Positions 55,314-64,000 of a DNA stretch of 64,000 nucleotides are shown piece after piece. A program made the position numbers and the translations under genes. Location: contig WACF01000001.1 of the NCBI GenBank assembly GCA_026192395.1, forward strand, positions 1,449,637-1,513,636. Reading direction: 5' to 3'. Origin of the DNA: Proteobacteria bacterium 005FR1 (GTDB taxonomy: Bacteria > Pseudomonadota > Gammaproteobacteria > Pseudomonadales > Cellvibrionaceae). Each line of letters begins with the position of its first letter. The stretch's first letter is position 1. Below the pieces are notes generated by a model. It made no database searches and was not told where the DNA came from. It worked only from the letters and a program-made list of their open reading frames with translations.

Positions 55314-57638
55314 TTATTCGAATAAATTCAGCTGCGGCTCGGTAATGGTCGCAAAGGACAAACCGATAAAGTGCAGAATACCATCCGCTACTGGGGCGAG
55401 TTGCCGATCCACATAATGGCGATAGTCAATGGCGCTTTGCTTTCTGTCCACGGGCTCCGGCCCGTTCACCGTGACCAGATACTCGATCCAGTCGCCACGA
55501 CCGAGCAGAGGGCCACCCTGCTCCGCCAATTTGCGCGCGGCCTGCACATGGGGCGGAACGTTTTTCTGGTAATCGCGCAGTTTGCGTCGCAGGCGTTTTC
55601 GATAGATCAACTCTTTATCCTGCTCCCCGGACCGTACCGAGGCAGCAACCGAACGTACATAGCCCTCGACCTCCTCACCGGCGAATACCCGGCGGTAGAG
55701 TTCCTCCTGAAATCGTTTGGCAAGTTTCGTCCAATCGGTGCGGACGTTTTCCAGGCCTTTGAATACCAGACGTTCGGCTCCACCGTCGCGGACGATTCCT
55801 GCGTAGCGCTTTTTGCTACCCTGCTCCGAGCCGCGAACCGTCGGCATCAGGAATTTGAGATAGTGGGTCTCGAATTCGATTTCCAATGCGCTCTCGACAC
55901 CAAACTCGCACTGCAGCAGGTTACGCCACCTCTCGTTCAACGAGTTCGTCAGGTCCTGTCCCGTGCGGCGACAGTGGTCTTCCTCGCCTTCGTCGCCGAG
56001 CCAGACGAACAGCGAGTCCGTATCGCCATAGATCACTTCAAATCCCTGCTCTTCGATCCACTCGCGGCTGGTCTGAATGATGTAATGACCGCGCAGCGTG
56101 ATGGAGCTGCACACCCGTGGATCGTAGAAGCGACAGCCGGTGGAGCCGAGCACGCCGTAGAAGGAATTCATCATGATCTTGATGGCCTGCGAGAGCGGCG
56201 CATTCGCTTCCGCCTTGGCGCGATCCCGTGCCTGCCACAGGCGTTCGATGATGCCCGGCAGCAGGTGTTCGTCTCTGGCGAAAATGGCACCATTGAAGCC
56301 CGGCACACAGGCGCTCTCCGGGAGATCATTGTGCTGCGCGTACCAGAACGCGTAGGGGTCCACCCGGAAGGTGCGGATAATGCTGGGGTACAGACTTTTG
56401 AAATCCAGCACCAGCACGTTCCGGTATATGCCGGGCCGTGAGTCCAGCACATAGCCGCCCGGACTTTGCAGATCGGATTGCAGCTCGCCGTGATTCGGCG
56501 CTACATAGCCCTTTCTATGCAGCAGCGGAAGATAGGCATAGTCAAAAGCCGCCACCGATCCGCCGCTGCGGTCGAGAGGCAATCCATTCAGTTGGCTCCG
56601 CTCGATAGCGAATTCAACGAGTTTTGTCTTCGCCGCGATTTCCCAGACCAATTCGCAGTCTTTGAGGTTGTACTCGGCGAGCCGTCGTTTGTCATGTCGA
56701 AAGAGCTCGGTGATTTCCTGGCCGCGATCCGAAGCGCTCAGCAATTTGCCTTCGCCGAGAATGGTGCGGGCCGTGTTTTCCAGTGAAAAGCTGGGCAGGT
56801 TGTAGTTCGCCGCTTTCATCAGTTCAATGCCGTCCAGCACCGTGCGCCCTGGAACCTGCAGATAGCGGCGGTTACTGTCTTCGTCTTCCCGCCAGATGGT
56901 TTTCTGCTTGTTGCGCCCAAGTGTCAGGGCGATCCCTTTCGTCTGCGCAATGGACTCGAGCACCCAGCAATCGAACTGAATAACGTTCCAACCGATAATG
57001 ACATCCGGATCGTAGCTGGCGAGCCAGCGAAGAAACAGACGAAGGCAACTACGTTCGTCCTCGCAGCGAATGATCTCAAGTTCATCTGCCCGCTCGCTTT
57101 CTCCTTCCACCATGAACACCCGGCGAACGCCCTCACCGAAGACGCCGATGGAAAACAGCTGGCGCGCGTCCATCGAAGTTTCGATATCCAGCGAGACCAG
57201 TTTGAGTCGCGGGCGATAATCAGCCGCAAGCAGACGGGGATTCCGGAAAAAGCCGGGTTTCTGCGCGGAGCCATCAATGGTCACTCCGCCGGTGACAAAG
57301 CGTTCCATGAGGAATCGTTCGGGCGGGCGTACATCTGCCTCCCAATTCGGAATGCCAAGTGCGTCGAGTTTGTCAGCCGCACTGCGAGATGCACGCTGGC
57401 TGGTGAGATAAAGCGGCAGCACGGTCTGGCCATGCACATTGCGCAGGCGCGCCTCGCCGACGCGCGGTGCTTCGGTCAGGCAGTCGAGGCGGGACAAATC
57501 CGCTTCGCGAATGAAGAACACGGATTCCTGCCCGGTGATTTCCACATGCACCGGGCCCTCGTCGCTGGCAAACCAAAGGTCGAGGGAAATGCCGTCGGGG
57601 CCGTCACGCCACTGACGCGTTAGCAGAAATGCTTGCAT
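55314..57638 (-). CDS. polB: DNA polymerase II (family B)
   Basis: Pol II is a damage-inducible replicative-type polymerase with proofreading. The 774-residue protein has exonuclease motifs SLDIETSMD (about residue 150) and IIGWNVIQFD. Polymerase motif A is DFKSLYPSII, motif B KIMMNSFYGVLG and motif C YGDTDSLFVW. Length is close to E. coli Pol II (783). A LexA box is not evident upstream, where the gene abuts the DUF2333 gene by 36 bases. Confidence 0.96.
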   Translation of the reverse strand: MQAFLLTRQWRDGPDGISLDLWFASDEGPVHVEITGQESVFFIREADLSRLDCLTEAPRVGEARLRNVHGQTVLPLYLTSQRASRSAADKLDALGIPNWEADVRPPERFLMERFVTGGVTIDGSAQKPGFFRNPRLLAADYRPRLKLVSLDIETSMDARQLFSIGVFGEGVRRVFMVEGESERADELEIIRCEDERSCLRLFLRWLASYDPDVIIGWNVIQFDCWVLESIAQTKGIALTLGRNKQKTIWREDEDSNRRYLQVPGRTVLDGIELMKAANYNLPSFSLENTARTILGEGKLLSASDRGQEITELFRHDKRRLAEYNLKDCELVWEIAAKTKLVEFAIERSQLNGLPLDRSGGSVAAFDYAYLPLLHRKGYVAPNHGELQSDLQSPGGYVLDSRPGIYRNVLVLDFKSLYPSIIRTFRVDPYAFWYAQHNDLPESACVPGFNGAIFARDEHLLPGIIERLWQARDRAKAEANAPLSQAIKIMMNSFYGVLGSTGCRFYDPRVCSSITLRGHYIIQTSREWIEEQGFEVIYGDTDSLFVWLGDEGEEDHCRRTGQDLTNSLNERWRNLLQCEFGVESALEIEFETHYLKFLMPTVRGSEQGSKKRYAGIVRDGGAERLVFKGLENVRTDWTKLAKRFQEELYRRVFAGEEVEGYVRSVAASVRSGEQDKELIYRKRLRRKLRDYQKNVPPHVQAARKLAEQGGPLLGRGDWIEYLVTVNGPEPVDRKQSAIDYRHYVDRQLAPVADGILHFIGLSFATITEPQLNLFE

Positions 57639-57674
57639 AGACTGAATGGCAGCTCGATAAGCCGAGCAGAGGAG

Positions 57675-58751
57675 TTAGCCCTGCGCAAGGAGCGCGCGCA
57701 AATCGGCCAATGCCGCGTGGGCCCGGGAGATATAGGAGGCCATGACCAGCGAATGGTTCGCGAAAACACCGAAGCCGCTGCCGTTGAGCACCATCGGGCT
57801 GTACATAGGCTGCTGAGTGGCTTCCAGTTCCCGAATGATTTGCTGGAGGCTCACTCTGGCGTTCTTGTTCTGCAGAACCTGGGCGAAATCCCGGTCCACG
57901 GCCCGCAGAAAGTGCAGTAGCGCCCAGGCACTGCCGCGCGCTTCGAAAAATACGTCATCCACTTCCAGCCACGGCGTTTTCACCAGTTCGTCAACTGGCG
58001 CTGGCGTCGCCCGAACGGCGACGCCGTCACCGGCGAGATCAGTATTCAGGCGCCGCTGGCCGACGCTGGCACTGAGGCGTTGGGACAAGCTGCCCAGACG
58101 GGTTTCCACGGTGGTGAGCCAGCTACGCAGGTTGTCGGCGCGAGAGAAGAACTGAGCACGGTTTTGCTGCGGATCGGTGAGTCGCACCAGGTAAATGTGA
58201 AGATAACCGATGCCATCACGATACTCGGACTCGGAAGCGGGCAAGGCCCAACTGTCGTTATCGAAATTGAACCGCGGTTCGGCTTTCGCCAGCGCTTCAT
58301 TTTCGATAGATTGCGATTGTGAGCGACTGAAGGACTCGCGCATGGCCTTGCTGAGATCACGGACTTGTACCAGCACGCCGAATTCCCAGCTGGGCATGTT
58401 GTCGAGCAGCAGGCCCGGTGGGGTAATGTCGTTGGTCAGATAGCCGCCGGGCTTGTCCAGCAGCGTTTCCGCCACCTGGATGAGTGCCACGGTGGTGACC
58501 GCGCCGGTGACCGGCTCGCGTCCCAGGTTTTCCATTTCGGCCCGGGTCGCCGCATCCACGTCGAAGACCTCGGGCGACCGGCTCCAATAGATGCCGAGAA
58601 AGATCAGAACGAGGAAGAGGCCCAGCGCGCCGATGGCGACTACTTTGGCCGCGGGCCCACCGCGGCGCAAGTCATCGGATAATTCGGCGGATTGATCTCG
58701 GAAGAAGCGGCGAATGCCGATCCAGGTTTTCCTGGCCCCAGTGCTAACCAT
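57675..58751 (-). CDS. DUF2333-family membrane protein
   Basis: From ATG 58751 the 358-residue protein has one N-terminal membrane segment (VVAIGALGLFLVLIFLGIYW, about residues 36-55) and a periplasmic alpha-helical domain. Family-like parts are GGYLTNDITPPGLLLDNMPSWEFG and ANHSLVMASYISRAHAAL. The function is unknown. A longer upstream frame is rejected because it overlaps the preceding gene. It may be co-transcribed with polB. Confidence 0.85.
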   Translation of the reverse strand: MVSTGARKTWIGIRRFFRDQSAELSDDLRRGGPAAKVVAIGALGLFLVLIFLGIYWSRSPEVFDVDAATRAEMENLGREPVTGAVTTVALIQVAETLLDKPGGYLTNDITPPGLLLDNMPSWEFGVLVQVRDLSKAMRESFSRSQSQSIENEALAKAEPRFNFDNDSWALPASESEYRDGIGYLHIYLVRLTDPQQNRAQFFSRADNLRSWLTTVETRLGSLSQRLSASVGQRRLNTDLAGDGVAVRATPAPVDELVKTPWLEVDDVFFEARGSAWALLHFLRAVDRDFAQVLQNKNARVSLQQIIRELEATQQPMYSPMVLNGSGFGVFANHSLVMASYISRAHAALADLRALLAQG

Positions 58752-58866
58752 GGCGAACTCGTGAAGAAATTGATTTGCATCCTGCGGCGCAGCTCGCGCG
58801 CCGTCAGCGAGCATACCGATTCTTCCGCGGTGGCACCAGTGTCCTCCACGAGCCGCGCGGTGGTGA

Positions 58867-59613
58867 TTACTCGAGGGGAGGCAGAAGCAGGATCTTGGGC
58901 TCACGTCCCAGGCGGATGTCGCCCCGCAGGCGGTAATCGGGAACGCCCTCGCTCATTCGCTGGTAAATCCAGCGGCCTTCCGCATCGCTGCGGGCGACGA
59001 TCAGCAGCGTTTCTTCACTTTCCTTTATCTGGTTGGCAAGGCTTTGAAGCTTTTCCACCACCTTTTCATCGCGTCGCTCGAGATTCTCGACGTCGAGCAG
59101 GATCTCCTTACTCTTGTCGCTTCCCACGGTCTGCGCCAGCTGCTGCTGGGCGCTGCTGATCTCGGCAGTCAGTTCCGCCAGCAGCGGGTTATCACGGTCC
59201 ACCAGGCGCGCCCGTTCGACCAGCGCCCGGGCGGTCCCCGGGCGGCTGCGGGCCAGCGCGCTACGTGCGAGGCTCATATAGCGGGTAAAGATCAGCTGCA
59301 GCCCGGTCTTGGCCTGTTCGTTATCGGGCCGCAGCAGCAGCACCGCCTGATAACGGTCGAAAGCGTTGTCGTGCTCCGGGGTGGTAAGGCGGTCTTCCGC
59401 AAGCGCGCTTTCTGCATCCTTAAGCAGTTGGCGAACGTCATCCTCGACGGTGTGTTTAGTAGCCAAGGGGGCTTGCTCAGGCTGCACATCCGGAGTGACG
59501 GCTTCTTCGACCGCCATTTCCGGCGCTTCGCCAGCGCCCCTTTGTTCGGGCAGGCCGCTGCATCCAACCAGCACCAGTGGCATTGCCAGCAGCAGAATGC
59601 AGAGTCTTAACAT
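58867..59613 (-). CDS. Lipoprotein with helical repeat region
   Basis: The ATG at 59613 with GAGG 9 bases upstream gives 248 residues with a lipoprotein signal (LLLAMPLVLVGC). The middle region (about residues 60-150) looks TPR-like (RYQAVLLLRPDNEQAKTGL), then a coiled-coil stretch. The last 50 residues (ESEETLLIVARSDAEGRWIYQ) are beta-rich and may be a separate domain. I recognise no named family. It is the first gene before DUF2333 on this strand. Confidence 0.75.
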   Translation of the reverse strand: MLRLCILLLAMPLVLVGCSGLPEQRGAGEAPEMAVEEAVTPDVQPEQAPLATKHTVEDDVRQLLKDAESALAEDRLTTPEHDNAFDRYQAVLLLRPDNEQAKTGLQLIFTRYMSLARSALARSRPGTARALVERARLVDRDNPLLAELTAEISSAQQQLAQTVGSDKSKEILLDVENLERRDEKVVEKLQSLANQIKESEETLLIVARSDAEGRWIYQRMSEGVPDYRLRGDIRLGREPKILLLPPLE

Positions 59614-59942
59614 TGGGATAAACCTCATAAGGGATAAACGGTCGTTGGCGCGTCCCGGCGTTCACTCGGCCGGAACCGCTCAAAAACGGCCGTAAATTTT
59701 TGCAAAATTGGACCACACCGCGGAGAAAGCGCTCACTTGAGTGGCCGATAAGTTACAATTTGCGGGAAACTCGGGCGTAATAGAGTGGTCTAGCGCGACC
59801 AGGTTCCACACCGCGCCAGTCTTAAACGTGACGCGTGGTTGGCTCTCGAAGGCGGAACAAGTTCGCAAATCTGCTCCGGCAAGTCAAAGCTGCGGCGGCG
59901 TTTGGCGCCAAGATAGCGCCCATTCAGCTCTAAGGGTGAAGC
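59614..59942. other. Divergent intergenic region before dsbD
   Basis: The 329-base stretch separates the lipoprotein gene (minus) from dsbD (plus) and should carry promoters for both. A weak plus-strand candidate is TTACAA with TAATAG 19 bases later near 59753-59785. No gene, repeat or clear operator is seen. Confidence 0.35.
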
Positions 59943-61781
59943 ATGCAGTCTCTATCCAACAAACTGATCAGATTCACCAGCGCGATTTTGCTGTGTCTTG
60001 CGGGCGTCATGCTGGCGCTGCCCGCAGCGGCTCAGGATGAACTGAAATCTTCCGATCTGAGCGGCCTGTCCAACAATGGCGGTGCGCAATCCTCAAGCAC
60101 CAGCACCAGCGGTGGCTTCCTCAAGGTTACCGAAGCGTACGTCCTCTCGGTTCAGCCTGCGGCCGAAGCCCTCACGCTGCATTGGGATATTGCCCCGGAA
60201 TACTATCTCTACAAGGACAATTTCCGCGTCAAGGCCTATAGCGACGGTCGGGAGATCCCTCTCGAGCTTAGCTATGAACAGGGCAAGGTCAAATACGACG
60301 AGTATTTCGAGAAAGATATGGAGGTCTACTACGGCCAGACCAACGTGCGCGCGGCCGTGCCCCCCGGCGTGGGAGAGCTCGAACTGGCGATCACCTCGCA
60401 GGGCTGTGCCGACGCTGGCCTGTGCTATCCCCCCTACACTGAATACTACGAGGTCGACCTCGCCAGCGGCGACGCTTCGGCCATTCCGGCACTGACAGCC
60501 AAACCGCAGCCGCCGGGGGGCGGTTCCGGCGGCGGCCTGTCTGCTGGCAGTGAAGGCACGCCCTTCCTTGGCTACACCCTGCTGTTGGCCTTGCTCGGCG
60601 GAATCATTCTCAATCTGATGCCCTGCGTTTTTCCGGTGCTATCCATCAAGGCCATGAGCCTGATGTCTGCAGCCGGATCGGCGCACAGTCACCGCGTACA
60701 CGGCTGGGCTTATACGGCCGGCGCGGTGGCTTCTTTCCTGCTGATCGGCGGCATCATTCTCGGAATTCGCGCCGCCGGTGGCGACGCGGACTGGGGCAAG
60801 CAGCTGCAGTCGCCCATCTTTGTGGCATTCATGTTTTATCTCTTTCTGGTGATGGGGCTGAGCCTGTCCGGTTTCGTCCAGTTCGGCAGTAATCTGATGG
60901 GATTGGGGCAATCGCTGACCACTCGTCAGGGACTCCAGGGCTCGTTCTTTACCGGCGTACTGGCAGTCGTGGTTGCCAGCCCCTGCACCGCGCCGTTCAT
61001 GGCACCGGCGCTCGGGGTCGCACTGACTCAGACGCCCACCGTGGCGCTGTCGGTATTCGCCGCCCTGGGCCTGGGTATGGCATTGCCATTCCTGGCACTC
61101 AGCTACGCACCGAAGCTGTCGCGGGCGCTGCCCAAACCGGGCCCATGGATGGACACGCTCAAGCAGTTTCTGGCCTTTCCGCTTTATCTCACCGCGGTCT
61201 GGCTGCTGTGGGTATTAGGCCGTCAGACCGGAATTGATGCGGCGGCGGCAGTGGTGGTCGGCGCGGTGGCCATCGCCTTTGCGCTCTGGCTGCTGCAGCG
61301 AAGACCGGTGTCGAAAACGGGCCGAACAGTCGTCTACGCCGGCGTGCTCGCCTCCGCCTTCGTGGCATTGGCGGTAGCTGTAAAATCCGAGGACTTCGGC
61401 CCGGCTGATACCTGGCAACCCTATTCCGCCCAGCTGGTGGCCGATCTTCGCAGCAAAGGTCGGCCAGTGTTCGTCAACCTGACCGCCGCCTGGTGCATCA
61501 CTTGCCATGCCAACGAAAGGGTCGCACTGGGCCGTGACTCGGTCCAGGACAAGGCTCGCGAGCTCGACATTGCGCTGGTGAAGGGTGACTGGACCAATGA
61601 GGATCCGCGCATTACCAAACTGCTGCACGAGTACCAGCGTGCAGGCGTGCCGACTTACCTGATGTATCCCGCCGACCCTGACGCGCCGGCGGAAATCCTG
61701 CCGCAGATCCTGACTCCCGGCATTGTCATCGCCGCCATGGAACGCGCCGCCAGCCGGCAAGTGGCCGAAGCCTCGCTCTAG
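59943..61781 (+). CDS. dsbD: Thiol:disulfide interchange protein DsbD
   Basis: DsbD carries reducing power from cytoplasmic thioredoxin to periplasmic DsbC/DsbG and to cytochrome c maturation. The 612-residue protein has a signal peptide (ending ALPAAAQ), the alpha domain with redox pair GCADAGLC, eight membrane helices with Cys in LMPCVFPVLS and ASPCTAPF, and the C-terminal thioredoxin domain AAWCITCH. AAGGG stands before the ATG. Its presence fits the exported haem proteins of the window. Confidence 0.95.
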   Translation: MQSLSNKLIRFTSAILLCLAGVMLALPAAAQDELKSSDLSGLSNNGGAQSSSTSTSGGFLKVTEAYVLSVQPAAEALTLHWDIAPEYYLYKDNFRVKAYSDGREIPLELSYEQGKVKYDEYFEKDMEVYYGQTNVRAAVPPGVGELELAITSQGCADAGLCYPPYTEYYEVDLASGDASAIPALTAKPQPPGGGSGGGLSAGSEGTPFLGYTLLLALLGGIILNLMPCVFPVLSIKAMSLMSAAGSAHSHRVHGWAYTAGAVASFLLIGGIILGIRAAGGDADWGKQLQSPIFVAFMFYLFLVMGLSLSGFVQFGSNLMGLGQSLTTRQGLQGSFFTGVLAVVVASPCTAPFMAPALGVALTQTPTVALSVFAALGLGMALPFLALSYAPKLSRALPKPGPWMDTLKQFLAFPLYLTAVWLLWVLGRQTGIDAAAAVVVGAVAIAFALWLLQRRPVSKTGRTVVYAGVLASAFVALAVAVKSEDFGPADTWQPYSAQLVADLRSKGRPVFVNLTAAWCITCHANERVALGRDSVQDKARELDIALVKGDWTNEDPRITKLLHEYQRAGVPTYLMYPADPDAPAEILPQILTPGIVIAAMERAASRQVAEASL

Positions 61782-61790
61782 AAGCCATCG

Positions 61791-61822
61791 GCTTGTCCAC
61801 GGCGCGTCGGCCGTGGACAAGC
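61791..61822. terminator. 13-base hairpin between dsbD and aroQ
   Basis: GCTTGTCCACGGC (61791-61803) and GCCGTGGACAAGC (61810-61822) form a perfect stem with a 6-base loop, starting 9 bases after dsbD. It has no T-run, so it may attenuate or stabilise the 3' end rather than fully terminate. Confidence 0.55.
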
Positions 61823-61891
61823 GCCCGGCATTTCCGGCACACTCCGCCCCCACGCATCCTTGCGGCCCGCGCACTCTGAAGAGAACCCCCG

Positions 61892-62341
61892 ATGGCGACC
61901 ATTCTCGTACTTCACGGCCCCAATCTGAATCTGCTCGGCAAACGCGAGCCGGGTATCTACGGGGCGAACACCCTCGACGACATCAATCGCCGTCTCAGTG
62001 ATATGTGCCTGGAAGCGGGCCATCACCTCCAGGTATTGCAAAGCAACGCCGAATACGAGCTGATCGACCGCATTCACGATGCCGCCAGCGAGGATGTCAA
62101 TTTCATAATCATCAACCCCGCCGCCTTCACCCACACCAGTATCGCCTTGCGCGATGCTCTGCTCGCGGTGGCCATTCCGTTCATTGAAGTTCATCTATCC
62201 AACGTGCACGCCCGCGAGGAGTTTCGGCAGCTGTCGTTTCTGTCCGATGTCGCGGAAGGGGTCATCACCGGCCTTGGCCCCATTGGTTACGAACTCGCGC
62301 TCAGTGCTGCTTTCGCCAAGCTGTCCAAGCAGGCGGGCTGA
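61892..62341 (+). CDS. aroQ: Type II 3-dehydroquinate dehydratase
   Basis: AroQ dehydrates 3-dehydroquinate in the shikimate pathway. The 149-residue dodecameric-type enzyme shows [21 protein letters not shown], the catalytic Tyr region, [18 protein letters not shown] and [14 protein letters not shown]. In most relatives accB and accC follow; here prmA starts 3 bases after the stop. Confidence 0.97.
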   Translation: MATILVLHGPNLNLLGKREPGIYGANTLDDINRRLSDMCLEAGHHLQVLQSNAEYELIDRIHDAASEDVNFIIINPAAFTHTSIALRDALLAVAIPFIEVHLSNVHAREEFRQLSFLSDVAEGVITGLGPIGYELALSAAFAKLSKQAG

Positions 62342-62344
62342 CTG

Positions 62345-63229
62345 ATGCCCTGGCTGCAGCTGCATATTCATTCCGACCCCGAGAAAGCCGAAGCCATCGA
62401 GGACGCGCTGCTCTCTGCCGGGGCCGCGTCGGTAACCTTTCAGGACCGCGCCGACCAGCCGATTCTCGAACCTGCCCTCGGCGAAACTCCCCTCTGGCAA
62501 CTGACCCGCATTACCGGTCTGTTCGATGCCGGGGTGGATACCCGTGAGGCGACCTCCACCATTGCCGGCGAACTGGTTTTTCCGCTGCCCGAGCATCACT
62601 GGGAGCAGCTCGAGGACAAGGACTGGCAGCGGGAATGGATGCGCGATTACAAGCCGATTCAATGCAGTGAAGACCTCTGGATCTGCCCCAGCTGGCTCGA
62701 ACCACCGGACCCCACTGCCACAGTCGTTCAGATGGACCCCGGGCTGGCCTTTGGGACTGGGGATCACCCTTCCACCCTGCTGTGCCTGCAGTGGCTGGCG
62801 AAACAGAATGTGCAGGATGCCTCGATCATCGATTACGGCTGCGGCTCCGGGATACTCGGCATCGCCGCACTGCTGCGCGGGGCCAACGAGCTGATCGGGG
62901 TGGATATTGATCCCCAAGCACTCATGGCCACCCGCGAGAACTGCCACCGGAACCACATCGATCCGTCTCGCATTTCCGTCTACCTGCCTGATCAAATGCC
63001 GGACGCAACTGCGGATCTGCTCTTTGCCAACATACTGGCGGGACCGCTGGTGGAACTGGCTCCCACGCTCACCCGCCTCACCCGGCCCGGAGGCAAGCTC
63101 TGCATGGCGGGGCTGCTGGAAGCGCAGCGCGAAGCGGTAATCTGTGCCTATGCGGCCGATTTCGACTTTGAACCGCCTCGCCGGCAGGGCGAATGGGTCC
63201 AACTCGCCGCCACCCGCCGCCTCGGCTGA
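62345..63229 (+). CDS. prmA: Ribosomal protein L11 methyltransferase
   Basis: PrmA methylates ribosomal protein L11 using S-adenosylmethionine. The 294-residue protein begins MPWLQLHIHSDPEKAE, has the linker motif EHHWEQLEDKDWQREWMRDY, and the AdoMet motifs MDPGLAFGTGDHPSTLLCL and DYGCGSGILGIAAL. The substrate motif NILAGPLVELAP follows. Length equals the family norm. Three bases separate it from aroQ. Confidence 0.97.
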   Translation: MPWLQLHIHSDPEKAEAIEDALLSAGAASVTFQDRADQPILEPALGETPLWQLTRITGLFDAGVDTREATSTIAGELVFPLPEHHWEQLEDKDWQREWMRDYKPIQCSEDLWICPSWLEPPDPTATVVQMDPGLAFGTGDHPSTLLCLQWLAKQNVQDASIIDYGCGSGILGIAALLRGANELIGVDIDPQALMATRENCHRNHIDPSRISVYLPDQMPDATADLLFANILAGPLVELAPTLTRLTRPGGKLCMAGLLEAQREAVICAYAADFDFEPPRRQGEWVQLAATRRLG

Positions 63230-63416
63230 CCGGCGGCGCCAAGCGCCCGCCGGACGTTTACCGATCGCTTCCAAGTGACTAAACTTGCAAACCAATCAAG
63301 CTTTTACGGCGGCTTTCTCAAGTATCATCTTGGAATTTCTCCCGGTTGGAAGTGCACCCGGCTGCAATTGACGGTCGGGATCAGAACAACAAGCGGCCAA
63401 ACAACGACTCTAACCT

Positions 63417-64000
63417 ATGAACATGATTACCCGCTGCCCCGCCTGCGAAACCTCTTTTCGCATTACGGAAGCCCAGCTCAATACCGCCAAGGGTGCGGTG
63501 CGCTGCGGGTCCTGTCTGCACATCTTCCGGGCGCTGGACAATCTGGTGCAGCCGCGCACTGAGCTCACGTCGGCAAGCACAACACCAGTGGAAAAGCCCG
63601 CGGAAAAACAACCGGCTCCGCTGGCAAAGCCCGCATCCCGGCCGTCCGCCCCGGAAATGCCCCACTTCGAGTACCGTCGTCCTGCGCCCACGAAATTCGC
63701 ACCGCCACGAATGGAGCCCACAGCCGCTGCCCTCGACTCTGCAGCAATTCGGTCTCCCGCCTCCGTAGCCCAAACGGCCAAGCCGCCGGTGGGGCAGAAA
63801 ACCGCAGCGGACTGGGATCGCGAACTCGCCGACTCGGATGACCTCATGATCGCCGCCCCCGACTGGGAACAGAGTCCAGCGGAAGAAGACTTCGATTCAG
63901 AGGAAGAAAACGAAAACCGCTTGCGCTTCGATCAGGCCGCCATCGACGAGGACGACGATAGCGCAGCGGGGCTTGGAACCGAGGATATACTGATCAGCGA
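63417..64000 (+). CDS. Zinc-ribbon DUF3426 protein (cut by window end)
   Basis: The visible 194 codons start with a zinc ribbon MNMITRCPACETSFRITE and RCGSCLHIF (MJ0042-type, two CxxC pairs), then a Pro/Ala-rich and acidic linker. In relatives a membrane segment and a DUF3426 domain follow; they would lie beyond the edge. The usual neighbours prmA (left) and dusB-fis (right, not visible) support the call. A second ATG at 63423 is possible. The 187-base gap after prmA is longer than usual. Confidence 0.85.
   Translation, partial: MNMITRCPACETSFRITEAQLNTAKGAVRCGSCLHIFRALDNLVQPRTELTSASTTPVEKPAEKQPAPLAKPASRPSAPEMPHFEYRRPAPTKFAPPRMEPTAAALDSAAIRSPASVAQTAKPPVGQKTAADWDRELADSDDLMIAAPDWEQSPAEEDFDSEEENENRLRFDQAAIDEDDDSAAGLGTEDILIS

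Overview
The window (64 kb, fairly GC-rich, no rRNA, tRNA, prophage, transposase or CRISPR array seen) looks like the chromosome of a free-living, probably marine gammaproteobacterium related to Pseudomonas and the Cellvibrionales/Halieaceae. The evidence is gene order: kdsC-lptCAB-rpoN-hpf-ptsN-rapZ-ptsO, yhdP-rng-maf-mreDCB divergent from gatCAB, and dsbD-aroQ-prmA. The taxon is inferred from gene content and order only.

Region 1 (1-24,100) is housekeeping. It holds LPS export (lptCAB), sigma-54 with the nitrogen-PTS set (rpoN, hpf, ptsN, rapZ, ptsO), a Mg2+ transporter (mgtE), ribosome assembly (darP), outer-membrane lipid transport (yhdP), RNase G, Maf, the rod-shape genes mreBCD, the amidotransferase gatCAB, a CysZ-like protein and an RhlB-type helicase. 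Two conserved neighbours of darP (tldD and pmbA) are absent. The 5' end of mreC looks frameshifted and lacks an ordinary start codon.

Region 2 (24,200-38,050) is accessory: a repeat protein with a TonB-like C-terminus, a TAXI-TRAP transporter, a solitary sugar-transfer-type ATP-grasp protein, a membrane PQQ glucose dehydrogenase, an Asp-rich outer-membrane protein, and a tight three-gene operon (amidoligase, class I glutamine-amidotransferase-like hydrolase, YqaA membrane protein) divergent from a glutamate dehydrogenase. That operon is my main candidate for a little-described system.

Region 3 (38,100-54,150) is a catabolic-looking island dominated by exported proteins. It has a cupin and a VOC protein with signal peptides, a fumarylacetoacetate-hydrolase-family protein with a Sec signal, a TonB-dependent receptor, two PQQ dehydrogenases with N-terminal haem c domains, a CHRD protein, an SDR that has lost its catalytic Tyr/Lys, an NADP-dependent alkenal reductase-like enzyme, an AraC regulator and a carboxylesterase lipoprotein. 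Together they suggest uptake of a substrate across the outer membrane and oxidation and cleavage in the periplasm. The substrate is unknown, and no PQQ biosynthesis genes are present.

Region 4 (54,150-64,000) holds a long palindromic repeat element, a nitroreductase, DNA polymerase II, two envelope proteins of unknown role, and dsbD-aroQ-prmA followed by a zinc-ribbon protein cut by the window end. accB and accC, which normally lie between aroQ and prmA, are missing. Two intergenic repeats (21,342-21,486 and 54,315-54,497) share a core and the same build, with different terminal inverted repeats.
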